A stretch of DNA of 64,000 nucleotides, taken from Lentisphaerota bacterium. Its GTDB lineage: Bacteria; Verrucomicrobiota; Kiritimatiellia; PWTM01. The stretch covers positions 1 to 64,000 of the forward strand of contig VGWF01000003.1 of NCBI GenBank assembly GCA_016873715.1, in the 5' to 3' direction. This document shows, in pieces, positions 47,565-56,888 of this stretch. The translations under genes and the position numbers were made by a program. Each line of letters opens with the position of its first letter. Position 1 is the stretch's first letter. Below the pieces are notes generated by a model. That model made no database searches, was not told the origin of the DNA, and saw only the letters and a list, made by a program, of their open reading frames with translations.

Positions 47565-49847
47565 CTAGAAGGGGTAGCCGAACATGATGTTGAACCGTCC
47601 GTTGTCGTCCTCGTTGTAGTCGTCGGCATCGATCTGCCACGCGTAGTCGAGCCGCAGCGGCATCATCGGGATGTCGAGACGTATCCCGACACCGTAGCCG
47701 GTATTCCAGTCGAGATCAAACTCGAAGGGGTCCTCCCAGACCATGCCGCCGTCGACGAAGGCGGCGAGGCGGACCATCTTGTAGACGGGCACGGTGTACT
47801 CGGCCGACGCGAAGGCCATGCTCCGGCCGCCGAGGGGCTCGCCCTCCTCGTCCGACGGGCCGATGTGGCGGTATTCGAAGGCGCGCACGGTGTAGAGGCC
47901 GCCGAGGAAGAACCGGTCGAAGAGCGGCACGCGAGTGGCGTCGCCGTACTCCTCCATGAAGCCGACGTGGCCGCGGAGGAGGAAGACGTGGCCGAACCAG
48001 AGGGGGATGTACTGGCTGCTGCGGAGTTCCAGCTTGTACCAGTCGGTGTCGGCGCCGAGCGGGCCGCCGGCGAGCGTCGAGCTGAGCCGCGTCTGGTTGC
48101 CGCGCGTGGTCAGGCGGGTCCGGTCGCGGGTGTCGCGCACGAGCGAGAGCTCCAGCGAGCTCTTCATGCGCGTGCCCTCCTCGGCCTGGATGGCGGCGCT
48201 GGCGTCCTCGTCGACGTCGGAGATCTCGATCTCCTCGAGCCCGTAGGTGGCGCCGACGGAGTAGAAGCGCGCGAGGGACTTCTCGAGCGAGAGCTGTCCG
48301 CCGAGGCGGCCGACATCGTAGAGGGAGCTGTAGTAGCTCGCCTCCCGGCTGTAGAGATCGACGCCCAGGCGCAGGCGCTGGTCGAGGAAGTAGGGCTCGA
48401 TGAAGCTGAGGTAGTAGTCCTGGCGGCGCGTGCCGATCTCCGCGCCGAGGCGGACCTTCTGGCCGGCCCCGAACGGGGGCCACGACCCGAGGTCGACGTT
48501 GCCGTGGCCGATCTCGACGCGCCCGACGAGCCGGTCGATGCTCGAGAAGGCCACGCCGGCCTCGGCGGTGCCCATCCGGTCCTCCTCCACGTCGAGCACG
48601 AGGTCGTGCCATCCGGCCTCCTCGGCGGGTTCCGGGGTCGCGGCGACGTAGGAGAAGTAGCCGAGGTTGCGGACGCGGTTCTCGCTGGTCCGCACGCGCG
48701 ACCGGTTGAACGGCTCGCCGGGGGCGACGACGAGTTCGCGGCGGATGACCTCGTCGTGGGTCACGACATTGCCCCGGATCTTGATGTCGCGGATCTTCGA
48801 CTTCGTCCCCTCCTTGACCTGGAGGCGGAGGTCGGCCTTCCCCGACTCGGCGGCGGCGTCGATCGCCGGCCGGACCTGCGTCAGGATGTAGCCGCGGTTC
48901 CCGTAGTAGTCCAGGATCGCCTCGCGCGCGGCATCGATCTCGGCCATCGAGGCGGGACCGCCGGGCGCGAGCCGGGCGACGCGGGCGATGTCGTTCGACG
49001 GGAAGAGCGTGACGCCCTCGATCGCGACGGAGGCGAGCCGGTACGACACGCCCTCGGTGATCCGGAACTGCAGCGCGACGCGGTCGCCGCCGCTGCGGAC
49101 GTACTCGGGGCCTTCGACGCGCGCATCGAGATGGCCCCGCTCGGCGTAGAGGCGCTGCAGGGCGTGCGCGTCGGCGCGGATGTCGTCCTCGCTCAGCCGT
49201 CCCGCGCCGGTGAACCAGTGGACGGGATTGTACCAGCGGAACCGTTTCTGCTTCATCCGCTCCGTCAGGTCCGACTCCGCCACGACCTTCGCGCCGGCGA
49301 AGCGGATGGCCGACACGCGGGCCCGCAGGCCCTCCTTGACCGTGACGGCGACGCGGACGGTGCCCGGCGCGGCGCCCGGCGTCATCGTCCACGTCAGCCG
49401 CGCCTCGGGATAGAACGTCTTCGCGTACTCGTCCTGAATGCGCCGCGCGGCGGCCGCCAGCTTCGCGTCGTCGACCAGGTCGCCGACGCCGAGGGCCAGC
49501 CACTCCCGGACCTTGCGGTTGCCGACCTCGTCGGCCCCGGCGATCTCGAGCCGCTCGATGGTCGGGCGCGCGTTGACGGAGAAGACCACGGCCACGGCGC
49601 CGTCGCCCGCCGGCTCCGCGCGCACGGCGACGGAGCTGAACCGCCCGGTCCGCTCGAGGGCCCGCACGTCGCGCGCGGCGCGATTGACGTCGAACGGCAT
49701 CCCGGCGCGGGTCTCCACGACGGACTGCACGTAACCCGGGTCGGCGGGGGCGTCGCCCGCCTTCTCGACGCGCACCTCGCGCACCGACTGCGCGGCGGCG
49801 GCGGCGGCGATCAGGAGGACGGCGGCGGCGGCGGACATCGTCTTCAT
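47565..49847 (-). CDS. bamA: Outer membrane protein assembly factor BamA
   Basis: POTRA domains (VREVRVEKAGD, RIEGV-type repeats); barrel with LRGHVGFMEEYG...VPLFDRFFLGGLYTVRAFEYR; terminal FGYPF. Confidence 0.95.
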   Translation of the reverse strand: MKTMSAAAAVLLIAAAAAAQSVREVRVEKAGDAPADPGYVQSVVETRAGMPFDVNRAARDVRALERTGRFSSVAVRAEPAGDGAVAVVFSVNARPTIERLEIAGADEVGNRKVREWLALGVGDLVDDAKLAAAARRIQDEYAKTFYPEARLTWTMTPGAAPGTVRVAVTVKEGLRARVSAIRFAGAKVVAESDLTERMKQKRFRWYNPVHWFTGAGRLSEDDIRADAHALQRLYAERGHLDARVEGPEYVRSGGDRVALQFRITEGVSYRLASVAIEGVTLFPSNDIARVARLAPGGPASMAEIDAAREAILDYYGNRGYILTQVRPAIDAAAESGKADLRLQVKEGTKSKIRDIKIRGNVVTHDEVIRRELVVAPGEPFNRSRVRTSENRVRNLGYFSYVAATPEPAEEAGWHDLVLDVEEDRMGTAEAGVAFSSIDRLVGRVEIGHGNVDLGSWPPFGAGQKVRLGAEIGTRRQDYYLSFIEPYFLDQRLRLGVDLYSREASYYSSLYDVGRLGGQLSLEKSLARFYSVGATYGLEEIEISDVDEDASAAIQAEEGTRMKSSLELSLVRDTRDRTRLTTRGNQTRLSSTLAGGPLGADTDWYKLELRSSQYIPLWFGHVFLLRGHVGFMEEYGDATRVPLFDRFFLGGLYTVRAFEYRHIGPSDEEGEPLGGRSMAFASAEYTVPVYKMVRLAAFVDGGMVWEDPFEFDLDWNTGYGVGIRLDIPMMPLRLDYAWQIDADDYNEDDNGRFNIMFGYPF

Positions 49848-51334
49848 TCGTCGGTTCCTCCCTCGCTCGGCCGGATCGGAGCCCCCGCGTCGGTGCCCTC
49901 GTTCCGGAGATCTCCGAAGCGGGTGAGCTGTTCGTCGAAGTGCAACTCGACCTCGCCGACGCGTCCGTTGCGCTGCTTCGCGACGTCGACGATGGACAGC
50001 CCCGGGTTGATCTCGGCGTCGCCGTAGCGCGGGTCGCCCTTGTTCCGGATGGGGCGCCGCAGCAGCATGACGACGTCGGCGTCCTGTTCGATCGAGCCCG
50101 AGTCGCGCAGGTCGGAAAGCTTGGGCACGCCGCTCTTGTCGCGCAGTTCCGGCTGGCGGTTGAGCTGGCTGAGCACGAGCACGGGGATGCGCAGCTCCTT
50201 GGCCATCGCCTTCAGCGTGCCGGAGATGGCCTGCGTCTCGCGCTGGCGGCCCTCCTTCTCGAAGCCGGGATAGTGAAGCATCTGGAGGTAGTCGACGACG
50301 ACCAGGCCGATGTCGTGCATCTTCTTCATCCGGCGCGCGCGGGCGCGGAGCTGGGGCGCGTCGAGGCCCGGCGTGTCGTCGACGTGGATGCGGGCCTCCA
50401 TCAGGTCGCGGGCGGCGGCGACGAGGCGGCGCTGCTCGTCCTTGTCGCAGAAGCCCTCGACGATCCGCTGCCACCCCACGCCCGCGCGCGAGCACAGCAT
50501 GCGGCGGACGAGCGCCTCGGCGGACATCTCGAGGCTGAACACGGCCACCGCGCGCGGGCGCCGGTCGCGGGGTCCGTAGCCGGTCGACGGGTTTCCGCCG
50601 CACGCGACGTTCTCGGCGATGTTCATGGCCAGCGACGTCTTCCCCTGCGAGGGGCGCGCCGCGAGGATGATCATCTCCGAGGGCTGCAGCCCGAGCAGGA
50701 TCTTGTCGAGGTTGCGGTAGCCCGTGCTGAGCCCCGTCAGGGTGTTGCCGCCCTCGGCGAGCAGCTGGCCGATCTCCTTCGAGACCGTGTCGACCTGCTG
50801 GGGCCAGGAGGCCTGCGCGGGGCCCTGGAAGTCGCCGATCTCGAGGACGGTCTGCTCGGCGCGGCCGAGGACCTCCATCGCGTCGCGGTCGCCGGCGCCG
50901 TAGCAGTCCTCGGCCACCTGGCGCACGCGGTCGAGCAGCGAGCGCAGGACGAACTTCTGGAGGACGACCTCGATGTAGTAGGCGGCGTGCTCGACGGTGG
51001 GCGTCTGGTCGACCAGCCGCTGGAGATAGGCGTCGCCGCCCAGGGCGTCGAGTTCGCCGAGATCCCGCAGCCGGGCGGCCAGCGTCAGAAGGTCCACCGG
51101 CTGCTGCCGCTGGTCCATCTCGGCGCAGACCGCGAACAGGCGCTGGTGGACCGGGCTGTAGAAGCAGTCGGGCCGGATCCGCTTCGAGGCGCACAGGTCC
51201 AGGACGCGGGCGGCGTCGAGCAGCACGCTGCCCAGAAGCCCCGTCTCGGCCTCCGAGCTGTTCGGCGGGACCCGGAGGGCGCCCGCAGGCGACCCCCCGC
51301 CCCCGTCTGCCGCTCGGGACGCCGGGCGGGCCAT
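49844..51334 (-). CDS. dnaB: Replicative DNA helicase
   Basis: PPNSSEAETGLLGSVLLD; MIILAARPSQGKTSLAMNIAENVA; SLEMSAEALVRRML. Confidence 0.96.
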   Translation of the reverse strand: MARPASRAADGGGGSPAGALRVPPNSSEAETGLLGSVLLDAARVLDLCASKRIRPDCFYSPVHQRLFAVCAEMDQRQQPVDLLTLAARLRDLGELDALGGDAYLQRLVDQTPTVEHAAYYIEVVLQKFVLRSLLDRVRQVAEDCYGAGDRDAMEVLGRAEQTVLEIGDFQGPAQASWPQQVDTVSKEIGQLLAEGGNTLTGLSTGYRNLDKILLGLQPSEMIILAARPSQGKTSLAMNIAENVACGGNPSTGYGPRDRRPRAVAVFSLEMSAEALVRRMLCSRAGVGWQRIVEGFCDKDEQRRLVAAARDLMEARIHVDDTPGLDAPQLRARARRMKKMHDIGLVVVDYLQMLHYPGFEKEGRQRETQAISGTLKAMAKELRIPVLVLSQLNRQPELRDKSGVPKLSDLRDSGSIEQDADVVMLLRRPIRNKGDPRYGDAEINPGLSIVDVAKQRNGRVGEVELHFDEQLTRFGDLRNEGTDAGAPIRPSEGGTDE

Positions 51335-51340
51335 GGCGCG

Positions 51341-51790
51341 TTACTCCTCGACGACCCAGACCTTGAGCGTCGCGACCAGTTCCGGAAGCAGGCGCACCGG
51401 CACGGCGAAGACGCCGAGCTCCTTGATCGGATCGGCCAGTTCCACCTGGTGGCGGTCCAGCTCGATGCCCTGGAGCTTCAGCGAATCGGCGATGTGGGCG
51501 GAGGTGACCGCGCCGAACATCTTGTCCTCGGCGCCGGTGCGGACGGTGATCGTCACGGACGCGGATCCGATGCGGTCGGCGAGTTCCTTCGCCGCGCCGA
51601 GGCGGGCGGTCTCCTTCGCCGCGCGGTCCGCGCGGATCTTCTCCAGGCGGCGGCGGGTGGCGGCCGTCACGGGCGCGGCGAGGTTCTTCGGGAACAGGCA
51701 GTTCCGGGCGTAGCCGTCGGACACGCGGACGACGTCGCCGTCGACGCCGAGCCCGTCCACCGCCTGCAAGAGAATGACTTCCATGGCCAT
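51341..51790 (-). CDS. rplI: 50S ribosomal protein bL9
   Basis: MEVILLQAVDGLGVDGDVVRVSDGYARNCLFPKNLA. Confidence 0.95.
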   Translation of the reverse strand: MAMEVILLQAVDGLGVDGDVVRVSDGYARNCLFPKNLAAPVTAATRRRLEKIRADRAAKETARLGAAKELADRIGSASVTITVRTGAEDKMFGAVTSAHIADSLKLQGIELDRHQVELADPIKELGVFAVPVRLLPELVATLKVWVVEE

Positions 51791-51806
51791 GTTCGTGGTC
51801 TCCGGT

Positions 51807-52034
51807 CTAGGGCAGGAGGCCCAGGACGCGCGCGCGCCCGATGGCGCGGCGGATTTCGCGCTGCTGTTTCGCGGTCGTTCCGGTCAGCCGCCGGGGCATG
51901 ACCTTGCCGCGTTCCGTCATGAACTTGCGGAGGAGCTCGCAATCCTTGTAGTCGATGCGCGTGACGCCCTCGAGGTAGCGCACGCCGCGCTTCGGCCCCG
52001 CATCCTTCATCATCATCTGCTCTCGTCGGCTCAT
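51807..52034 (-). CDS. rpsR: 30S ribosomal protein bS18
   Basis: [49 protein letters not shown]. Confidence 0.96.
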   Translation of the reverse strand: MSRREQMMMKDAGPKRGVRYLEGVTRIDYKDCELLRKFMTERGKVMPRRLTGTTAKQQREIRRAIGRARVLGLLP

Positions 52035-52067
52035 TCGTTCTCTCCTGAATCGGTGCTGTCCGCCGTC

Positions 52068-52538
52068 CTAGAACGGCAGATCGTCCTCGTCCCCGCCGCC
52101 CTTCGCCGCCGGCGGCCCGTCCGCCGGGGGCGCATCGCCCTCGTCCACGGCCGGACGCCCCCGCGGCGCCGGCCCGTCCCCCGTCTCGCCCCCGCCGCCG
52201 GAGCGGCCGCGGGCGGATTCCATGAACTCGAAGTTCTCGGCGACGACGCTCAACCGGCTCTGCTTCTTCCCGTCCTTCTCCCATTCCTCGAACCGGAGGC
52301 GCCCCTCGATGAAGATGGGCGACCCCTTCTTGAAGTAGCGGCCGATCACCTCGCCGCGCTTCCCGAACATCGAGACGCGGACGAAGCAGACCTCCTCGCG
52401 ATCCTCGCCCTGCTTCGACTTGTAGCGGCGGTTGACGGCGACGCTGAACTCCGCGATCGGGTCGCCGGAGGGCAGGTAGCGCACCTCCGGGTCGCGCGTC
52501 AGGTTGCCGATCAGCAGGACCTTATTGAGCGACGCCAT
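52068..52538 (-). CDS. ssb: Single-stranded DNA-binding protein
   Basis: NKVLLIGNLTRDPEVRYLPSGDPIAEFSVAVNRRY; C-terminal EDDLPF. Confidence 0.96.
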   Translation of the reverse strand: MASLNKVLLIGNLTRDPEVRYLPSGDPIAEFSVAVNRRYKSKQGEDREEVCFVRVSMFGKRGEVIGRYFKKGSPIFIEGRLRFEEWEKDGKKQSRLSVVAENFEFMESARGRSGGGGETGDGPAPRGRPAVDEGDAPPADGPPAAKGGGDEDDLPF

Positions 52539-52863
52539 CGCGGGCTCCCTCCGCCGGGGCGGCGGCCGCGGCCGGGGCTTCCTCGGCCGCGTGGATCTGC
52601 ACGCGGACGATCTGCTCGGACAGGCGGTAGCGCTCCAGCAAGCCGGCGATCCTGTCGCCGCCGGCGCGGAATCCGATCACGATGTAGTGACCGCCTTCCA
52701 TCTTCTTCATCGGGCGGGCGAACGTGCGCTTGCCGAGGCGGGTCGTGTTGTCGATCGTCCCGCCGGCCTTCTCGATCTCCTCGCGCACCACCGCGATCGC
52801 GGGATCCAGCTGATCCTCCTTGATCGACTCCGGAAAGATGAACATCGCTTCGTACCGATTCAA
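52522..52863 (-). CDS. rpsF: 30S ribosomal protein bS6
   Basis: NRYEAMFIFPESIKEDQLDPAIAVVREEIEKAGG; overlaps ssb by 17 nt. Confidence 0.93.
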   Translation of the reverse strand: MNRYEAMFIFPESIKEDQLDPAIAVVREEIEKAGGTIDNTTRLGKRTFARPMKKMEGGHYIVIGFRAGGDRIAGLLERYRLSEQIVRVQIHAAEEAPAAAAAPAEGARDGVAQ

Positions 52864-53450
52864 GGCTGTCCTCCCGCGTTCGTGTCCCGATTGAACTCGT
52901 TCATTGCCCGTTCCACACCGTCCCGCACCACCGCCCTCACCGCATCCGCCGCCCGCTCGACGGCCGCCTCGATCGCGGGCCGTTCCTCGCGCGCGAACGC
53001 GGAGAGCACGTGGTCGACCATGTCCCGCTGCTCCGGCCCGCGGCCCACGCCGATCCGGACCCTTGCAAACCCGTCCGTGCCCAGGCGCTCGATCACCGAC
53101 CGCACGCCCTTGTGGCCCCCCGCCCCGCCCTTCGGCCTCAGCCTCAGCGAGCCGACCGGAAGATCCACGTCATCGTACACCACCACCAGGTCCGCCGGGG
53201 CCGCCCGGTGCCACCGCAACAGCGCCGCCACCGCGTCGCCGCTCGCGTTCATGTACGTCAGCGGCTCGACCAGGACCACCCGGCCCGCGCCCACGACGTC
53301 CGCCGCGGCGCATCGCGCCTCGGCCCGGTGGCTCCGTCGGAGGACCGCGCCGGCGGCCTCCGCCAGGCGCTCCACGACCATGAACCCGACGTTGTGGCGC
53401 GTCCGCTCGTATTCCCTGCCCGGATTCCCCAGGCCGACGACGACCTTCAC
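52860..53450 (-). CDS. pth: Peptidyl-tRNA hydrolase
   Basis: VVGLGNPGREYERTRHNVGFMVVERLA; PLTYMNASGDAV; DDVDLPVGSLRLRPKGGAGGHKGVRS. Confidence 0.96.
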   Translation of the reverse strand: MKVVVGLGNPGREYERTRHNVGFMVVERLAEAAGAVLRRSHRAEARCAAADVVGAGRVVLVEPLTYMNASGDAVAALLRWHRAAPADLVVVYDDVDLPVGSLRLRPKGGAGGHKGVRSVIERLGTDGFARVRIGVGRGPEQRDMVDHVLSAFAREERPAIEAAVERAADAVRAVVRDGVERAMNEFNRDTNAGGQP

Positions 53451-53491
53451 CGCGCCCTACCCCGATGTTCGGCCGGCAGCGCCGGACCCGC

Positions 53492-54334
53492 TCACTTCTT
53501 CTCGGACTTCTCCTTCCCGGCCTTGGGCGCGGCTTCCTTCGCGGGAGCGGCACCCTTCGCGGCGGGAGCGGCACCCTTCGCGGCGGGAGCGGCACCCTTC
53601 GCGGCGGGAGCGGCCCCCTTCGCGGCAGCGGCGCCCTTCGCGGGAGCGCCCTTCGCGGCGCCTTCCTTGCCGCCCTCGGCTTCCTCGCCCTCCTCCGGCT
53701 TCTTCGCCGTGATGACCTCGGGCTCGGCGGCGGCCTCGCCCTCGGCGGGCGCGGCGACCTCTTCCTCGGCCTTCGGCATCGACACGGCCGCGATGGCGAC
53801 ATCGGCGCCGGTCACGATCGCGTACTTGGCGGGGTCGAGCTTGATGTCCTTCACCGAAAGGTGCTTTCCGACCGCCAGCCCCGCGACGTCGATCGGGATC
53901 TCCTCGAGGATGTCCGCCGGCAGAGACTCGACCTCGATCGTGCGGAGCAGGTGGTCCAGGATGCCGCCCTCCTGCGTCACGCCGACCGGTTCGCCCACCA
54001 GCCTCAGCGGCACGGAGACGCGCAGCTTGCGGGTCATCGACACCTCGTAGAAGTCGATGTGCGTCACGCGCCCGTCGATCGGGTGGTGCTGCATCGCCTT
54101 GAGCAGGACCTTGCGGGGCTTGCCGCCCGCGACGTCGAGGTCGACGAGCATCTGCTCGCTGTGGTGGCGCTTCATCATCTGGGCGAAATCATGCGCGACG
54201 ATCTGCACGTTCTCGCCGGCCCTGCCCTCGCTGTACACGACGGCGGGGATCCGGCCCTCGCGGCGCAGGCGCCCCATGGCCGAACTCCCGACCCGGTCCC
54301 GGGGCTCCGCCTTGACGGTGATGGTTTCCTTCAT
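53492..54334 (-). CDS. rplY: 50S ribosomal protein bL25/CTC family with low-complexity tail
   Basis: RDRVGSSAMGRLRREGRIPAVVYSEG; IDGRVTHIDFYEV; between prs and pth. Confidence 0.93.
   Translation of the reverse strand: MKETITVKAEPRDRVGSSAMGRLRREGRIPAVVYSEGRAGENVQIVAHDFAQMMKRHHSEQMLVDLDVAGGKPRKVLLKAMQHHPIDGRVTHIDFYEVSMTRKLRVSVPLRLVGEPVGVTQEGGILDHLLRTIEVESLPADILEEIPIDVAGLAVGKHLSVKDIKLDPAKYAIVTGADVAIAAVSMPKAEEEVAAPAEGEAAAEPEVITAKKPEEGEEAEGGKEGAAKGAPAKGAAAAKGAAPAAKGAAPAAKGAAPAAKGAAPAKEAAPKAGKEKSEKK
53541..53624. repeat. 21-bp tandem repeat in the 3' end of rplY, encoding (AAKGAAP)n
   Basis: GCGGGAGCGGCACCCTTCGCG x3 perfect plus near-perfect fourth copy. Confidence 0.92.
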
Positions 54335-54359
54335 GCTCCGTTCGTCCTCTCTCTCGTCC

Positions 54360-55286
54360 CTACACCTTGAACAGGGAGGTGACCGACTGGTTGTTGTGGA
54401 TGCGCAGGATGGCCTCGCCGAGCAGCTCCGCGATCGAGAGCACCGAGACGGGGAACCCGCCCCAGTCCTTCGCCGGGACGCTGTCCGTCGTGATCAGTTC
54501 CTCGATCGCCGAGTGCTTCAGGCGGTCCACGCCCTCCGCCGTCACCAGCGAGTGCGTGACCATCGCCCGGATGCTCCGCGCCCCGTGCTGCCGCAGCAGG
54601 GCCGCCGCCCCGCAGAGGGTTCCGGCCGTCGTGACCAGGTCGTCGACCAGGATCACGTCGCGGTCCTTCACGTCGCCGACCACGTTGATCGACTCCACCT
54701 CGCGGGCGTTCTTGCGCTGCTTCGCCGCGATCGCCAGCCCGCACCCGAGCTTCTGCGCGTAGGCGTAGGCCGTCTTCACGCCGCCCGTGTCCGGCGCCAC
54801 GATGACCATCTCGGCGAGGTTCTTCGCGCGAAGCGCCTTCACCATCACGGGCGAGGCGGTCAGGTGGTCCACGGGGATGTCGAAGAAGCCCTGGATCTGC
54901 TGGGAGTGGAGGTCCAGCGTCAGCACCCGGTCGGTCCCGGCGGCGACGAGGAGATTCGCGACGAGCTTCGCGGTGATCGGGACGCGGGGCTGGTCCTTGC
55001 GATCCTGCCGGGCGTAGCCGAAGTACGGGAGCACGGCGGTGATCCGCGCGGCGGAGGCCCGCTTCGCCGCGTCGATCATGATCAGCAACTCCATCAGGTT
55101 CTCGTTCGGAGGATTGCAGATCGGCTGGATGACGAAGAGGTCGCGGCCGCGGATGTTGTCGACGATCTTGACGAAGACCTCGCCGTCGGGGAAGCGGCGG
55201 ACGTCGACGCCGCCGAGCGGCTCGCCCAGGTAGGAGGCGAGCCCTTCCGCAAGCTGCGGATGCGCTGTGCCGGACAGGATCTTCAC
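54360..55286 (-). CDS. prs: Ribose-phosphate pyrophosphokinase
   Basis: DLFVIQPICNPPNENLMELLIMIDAAKRASAARITAVLPYFGYARQDRK; VILVDDLVTTAGT; GTG start downstream of the tRNA. Confidence 0.96.
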   Translation of the reverse strand: MKILSGTAHPQLAEGLASYLGEPLGGVDVRRFPDGEVFVKIVDNIRGRDLFVIQPICNPPNENLMELLIMIDAAKRASAARITAVLPYFGYARQDRKDQPRVPITAKLVANLLVAAGTDRVLTLDLHSQQIQGFFDIPVDHLTASPVMVKALRAKNLAEMVIVAPDTGGVKTAYAYAQKLGCGLAIAAKQRKNAREVESINVVGDVKDRDVILVDDLVTTAGTLCGAAALLRQHGARSIRAMVTHSLVTAEGVDRLKHSAIEELITTDSVPAKDWGGFPVSVLSIAELLGEAILRIHNNQSVTSLFKV

Positions 55287-55307
55287 ATCAACCTTCCATG
55301 CTGCAAC

Positions 55308-55381
55308 TGGTTGCCCGACCAGGATTCGAACCTGGACTCTGGCCTCCAAAGGGCCGTGTGCTGCCGTTACACCATCGGGCA
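55308..55381 (-). tRNA. tRNA-Gln (anticodon TTG), CCA encoded
   Basis: Reverse complement TGCCCGATGGTGTAACGGCAGCACACGGCCCTTTGGAGGCCAGAGTCCAGGTTCGAATCCTGGTCGGGCAACCA; acceptor TGCCCGA/TCGGGCA, T-arm CCAGGTTCGAATCCTGG. Confidence 0.95.
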
Positions 55382-55552
55382 GGCCGGGCAAAACGCGGGA
55401 CCGTACCGGGTTCCACCCCGGAAGTCAATGCCCGAGCCGCACGAACCCGCCCGGAGCCGCGGCGGGACAGGCCTCCGCGGCGGACGGAACATCCTAGCGG
55501 TCCGGGGGCGGGGTGTCGAGCCGGGCCGAAGGCCGGTCCGGCCGGTCTGCGA

Positions 55553-56872
55553 TCAGCCGGCGCCCGTCCGTCGCGCGGACTCGGCCCGGTAGAGAAGGAT
55601 GCCCTTGAGCACGTCGACGGCCCGGTCGAGCTGGACGTCCCTCGGGGCGGCCCGGGACGCCCCGGCGGGCGGCGATGCGCCGGGGACCGGGTCCGCCTCC
55701 GCCCTCGCGCGGAGGATGCGGGCCCAGTCCTCGGCCGGAACGGGGATCAGGATGTCGGGCTCGATGCCGTAGTCGTGGATCACCCGGCGGCCGGGCGTGT
55801 AGTACTTCGAGGTGGTCAGCCGCAGGGCGGACCCGTCCTCCATCGGGAGGATCGTCTGCACCGACCCCTTGCCGAACGTCCGCTGGCCGACCAGCACCGC
55901 CCGCTTGTGGTCCTGCAGCGCGCCGCCGACGATCTCGGCCGCGCTGGCGCTGCCCTCGTTGACCAGCACGACGACGGGCCACTCGAAGGACTTCGGCGCG
56001 CCGCGGACGAGGAAGGTCTGCCGCTGCCGCTCGTCCCGGCCCTGGGTGTAGACGACCATCGCCCCGCGCGGGAGGAACCGGCTGCAGACCTCGACCGCCG
56101 CCTGGAGGAGCCCGCCGGGATTGTTGCGGAGATCGATGACGAGCGCCCGCGCGCCCTGCTTCTCCAGGGTCCCGAGCGACGCGTCGAGGGCGCTGGCGGT
56201 CCGCTCGTCGAACTGCACCACGCGGAGGTACCCGATGCCGTCCTCGATCAGCCGGGCGTCCTTGACGCTGGCGACGCTGATGATGGCGCGCTCGATCTCC
56301 AGCGTGCGCACGTCGGTCGCCCCCTCGCGCAGGATCCGGATCTTCACGCGGCTCCCCGGGGGGCCCCGCATCAGCTTCACCGCCTCGCCGAGGTCCATCA
56401 TGTCGGTCCGCTGCCCGTCGATCTCGACGAGCCTGTCGCCCGCCATCAGCCCCGCGCGGAAGCCCGGCGTGTCCTCCATCGGGGCGATGATCGTGAGGAC
56501 CCCGTCGCGGACGCCCACGACGACGCCGATGCCGCCGAACCGGCCGGCGGTGTCCTCCTGCATCGCCTTGTACTCCTCCGGATCCATGAACTCGCAGTGC
56601 TCGTCCAGCGACGCCATGAGGCCGCGGAGCGCCCCGTAGGTCAGGTCCTTGAAGCCGGTGCGGCCCGGATCGACGTAGTTCCGGCGGACCTGCTCGAGGA
56701 CCCGCGTGAAGGACGCCATGCTCTCGTAGGCGTCCTCGCGCGGCGCGGCGGGCGCCTCCTTCGAATGGATGCGGTGGCCGACCAGGAGGTTGGCCATGAG
56801 GATCGCGGCGGCGCCGGCAAGACCGGCGCCCCGCACCAGGGATCGGCGCAGGCTCATCCGCATAGTCTCCAA
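55553..56872 (-). CDS. S41-family C-terminal processing peptidase (CtpA-like, PDZ)
   Basis: PDZ GGIGVVVGVRDGVLTIIAPMEDTPGFRAGL; VIDLRNNPGGLLQAAVEV; VNEGSASAAEIVGGALQDHKRAVLVGQRTFGKGSVQT. Confidence 0.95.
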   Translation of the reverse strand: METMRMSLRRSLVRGAGLAGAAAILMANLLVGHRIHSKEAPAAPREDAYESMASFTRVLEQVRRNYVDPGRTGFKDLTYGALRGLMASLDEHCEFMDPEEYKAMQEDTAGRFGGIGVVVGVRDGVLTIIAPMEDTPGFRAGLMAGDRLVEIDGQRTDMMDLGEAVKLMRGPPGSRVKIRILREGATDVRTLEIERAIISVASVKDARLIEDGIGYLRVVQFDERTASALDASLGTLEKQGARALVIDLRNNPGGLLQAAVEVCSRFLPRGAMVVYTQGRDERQRQTFLVRGAPKSFEWPVVVLVNEGSASAAEIVGGALQDHKRAVLVGQRTFGKGSVQTILPMEDGSALRLTTSKYYTPGRRVIHDYGIEPDILIPVPAEDWARILRARAEADPVPGASPPAGASRAAPRDVQLDRAVDVLKGILLYRAESARRTGAG

Positions 56873-56888
56873 CGCCCCGCGCCCGGCG

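Noticed and set aside
47409-50027. 872-aa plus-strand ORF opposite bamA
   Set aside because: Antisense shadow of bamA.
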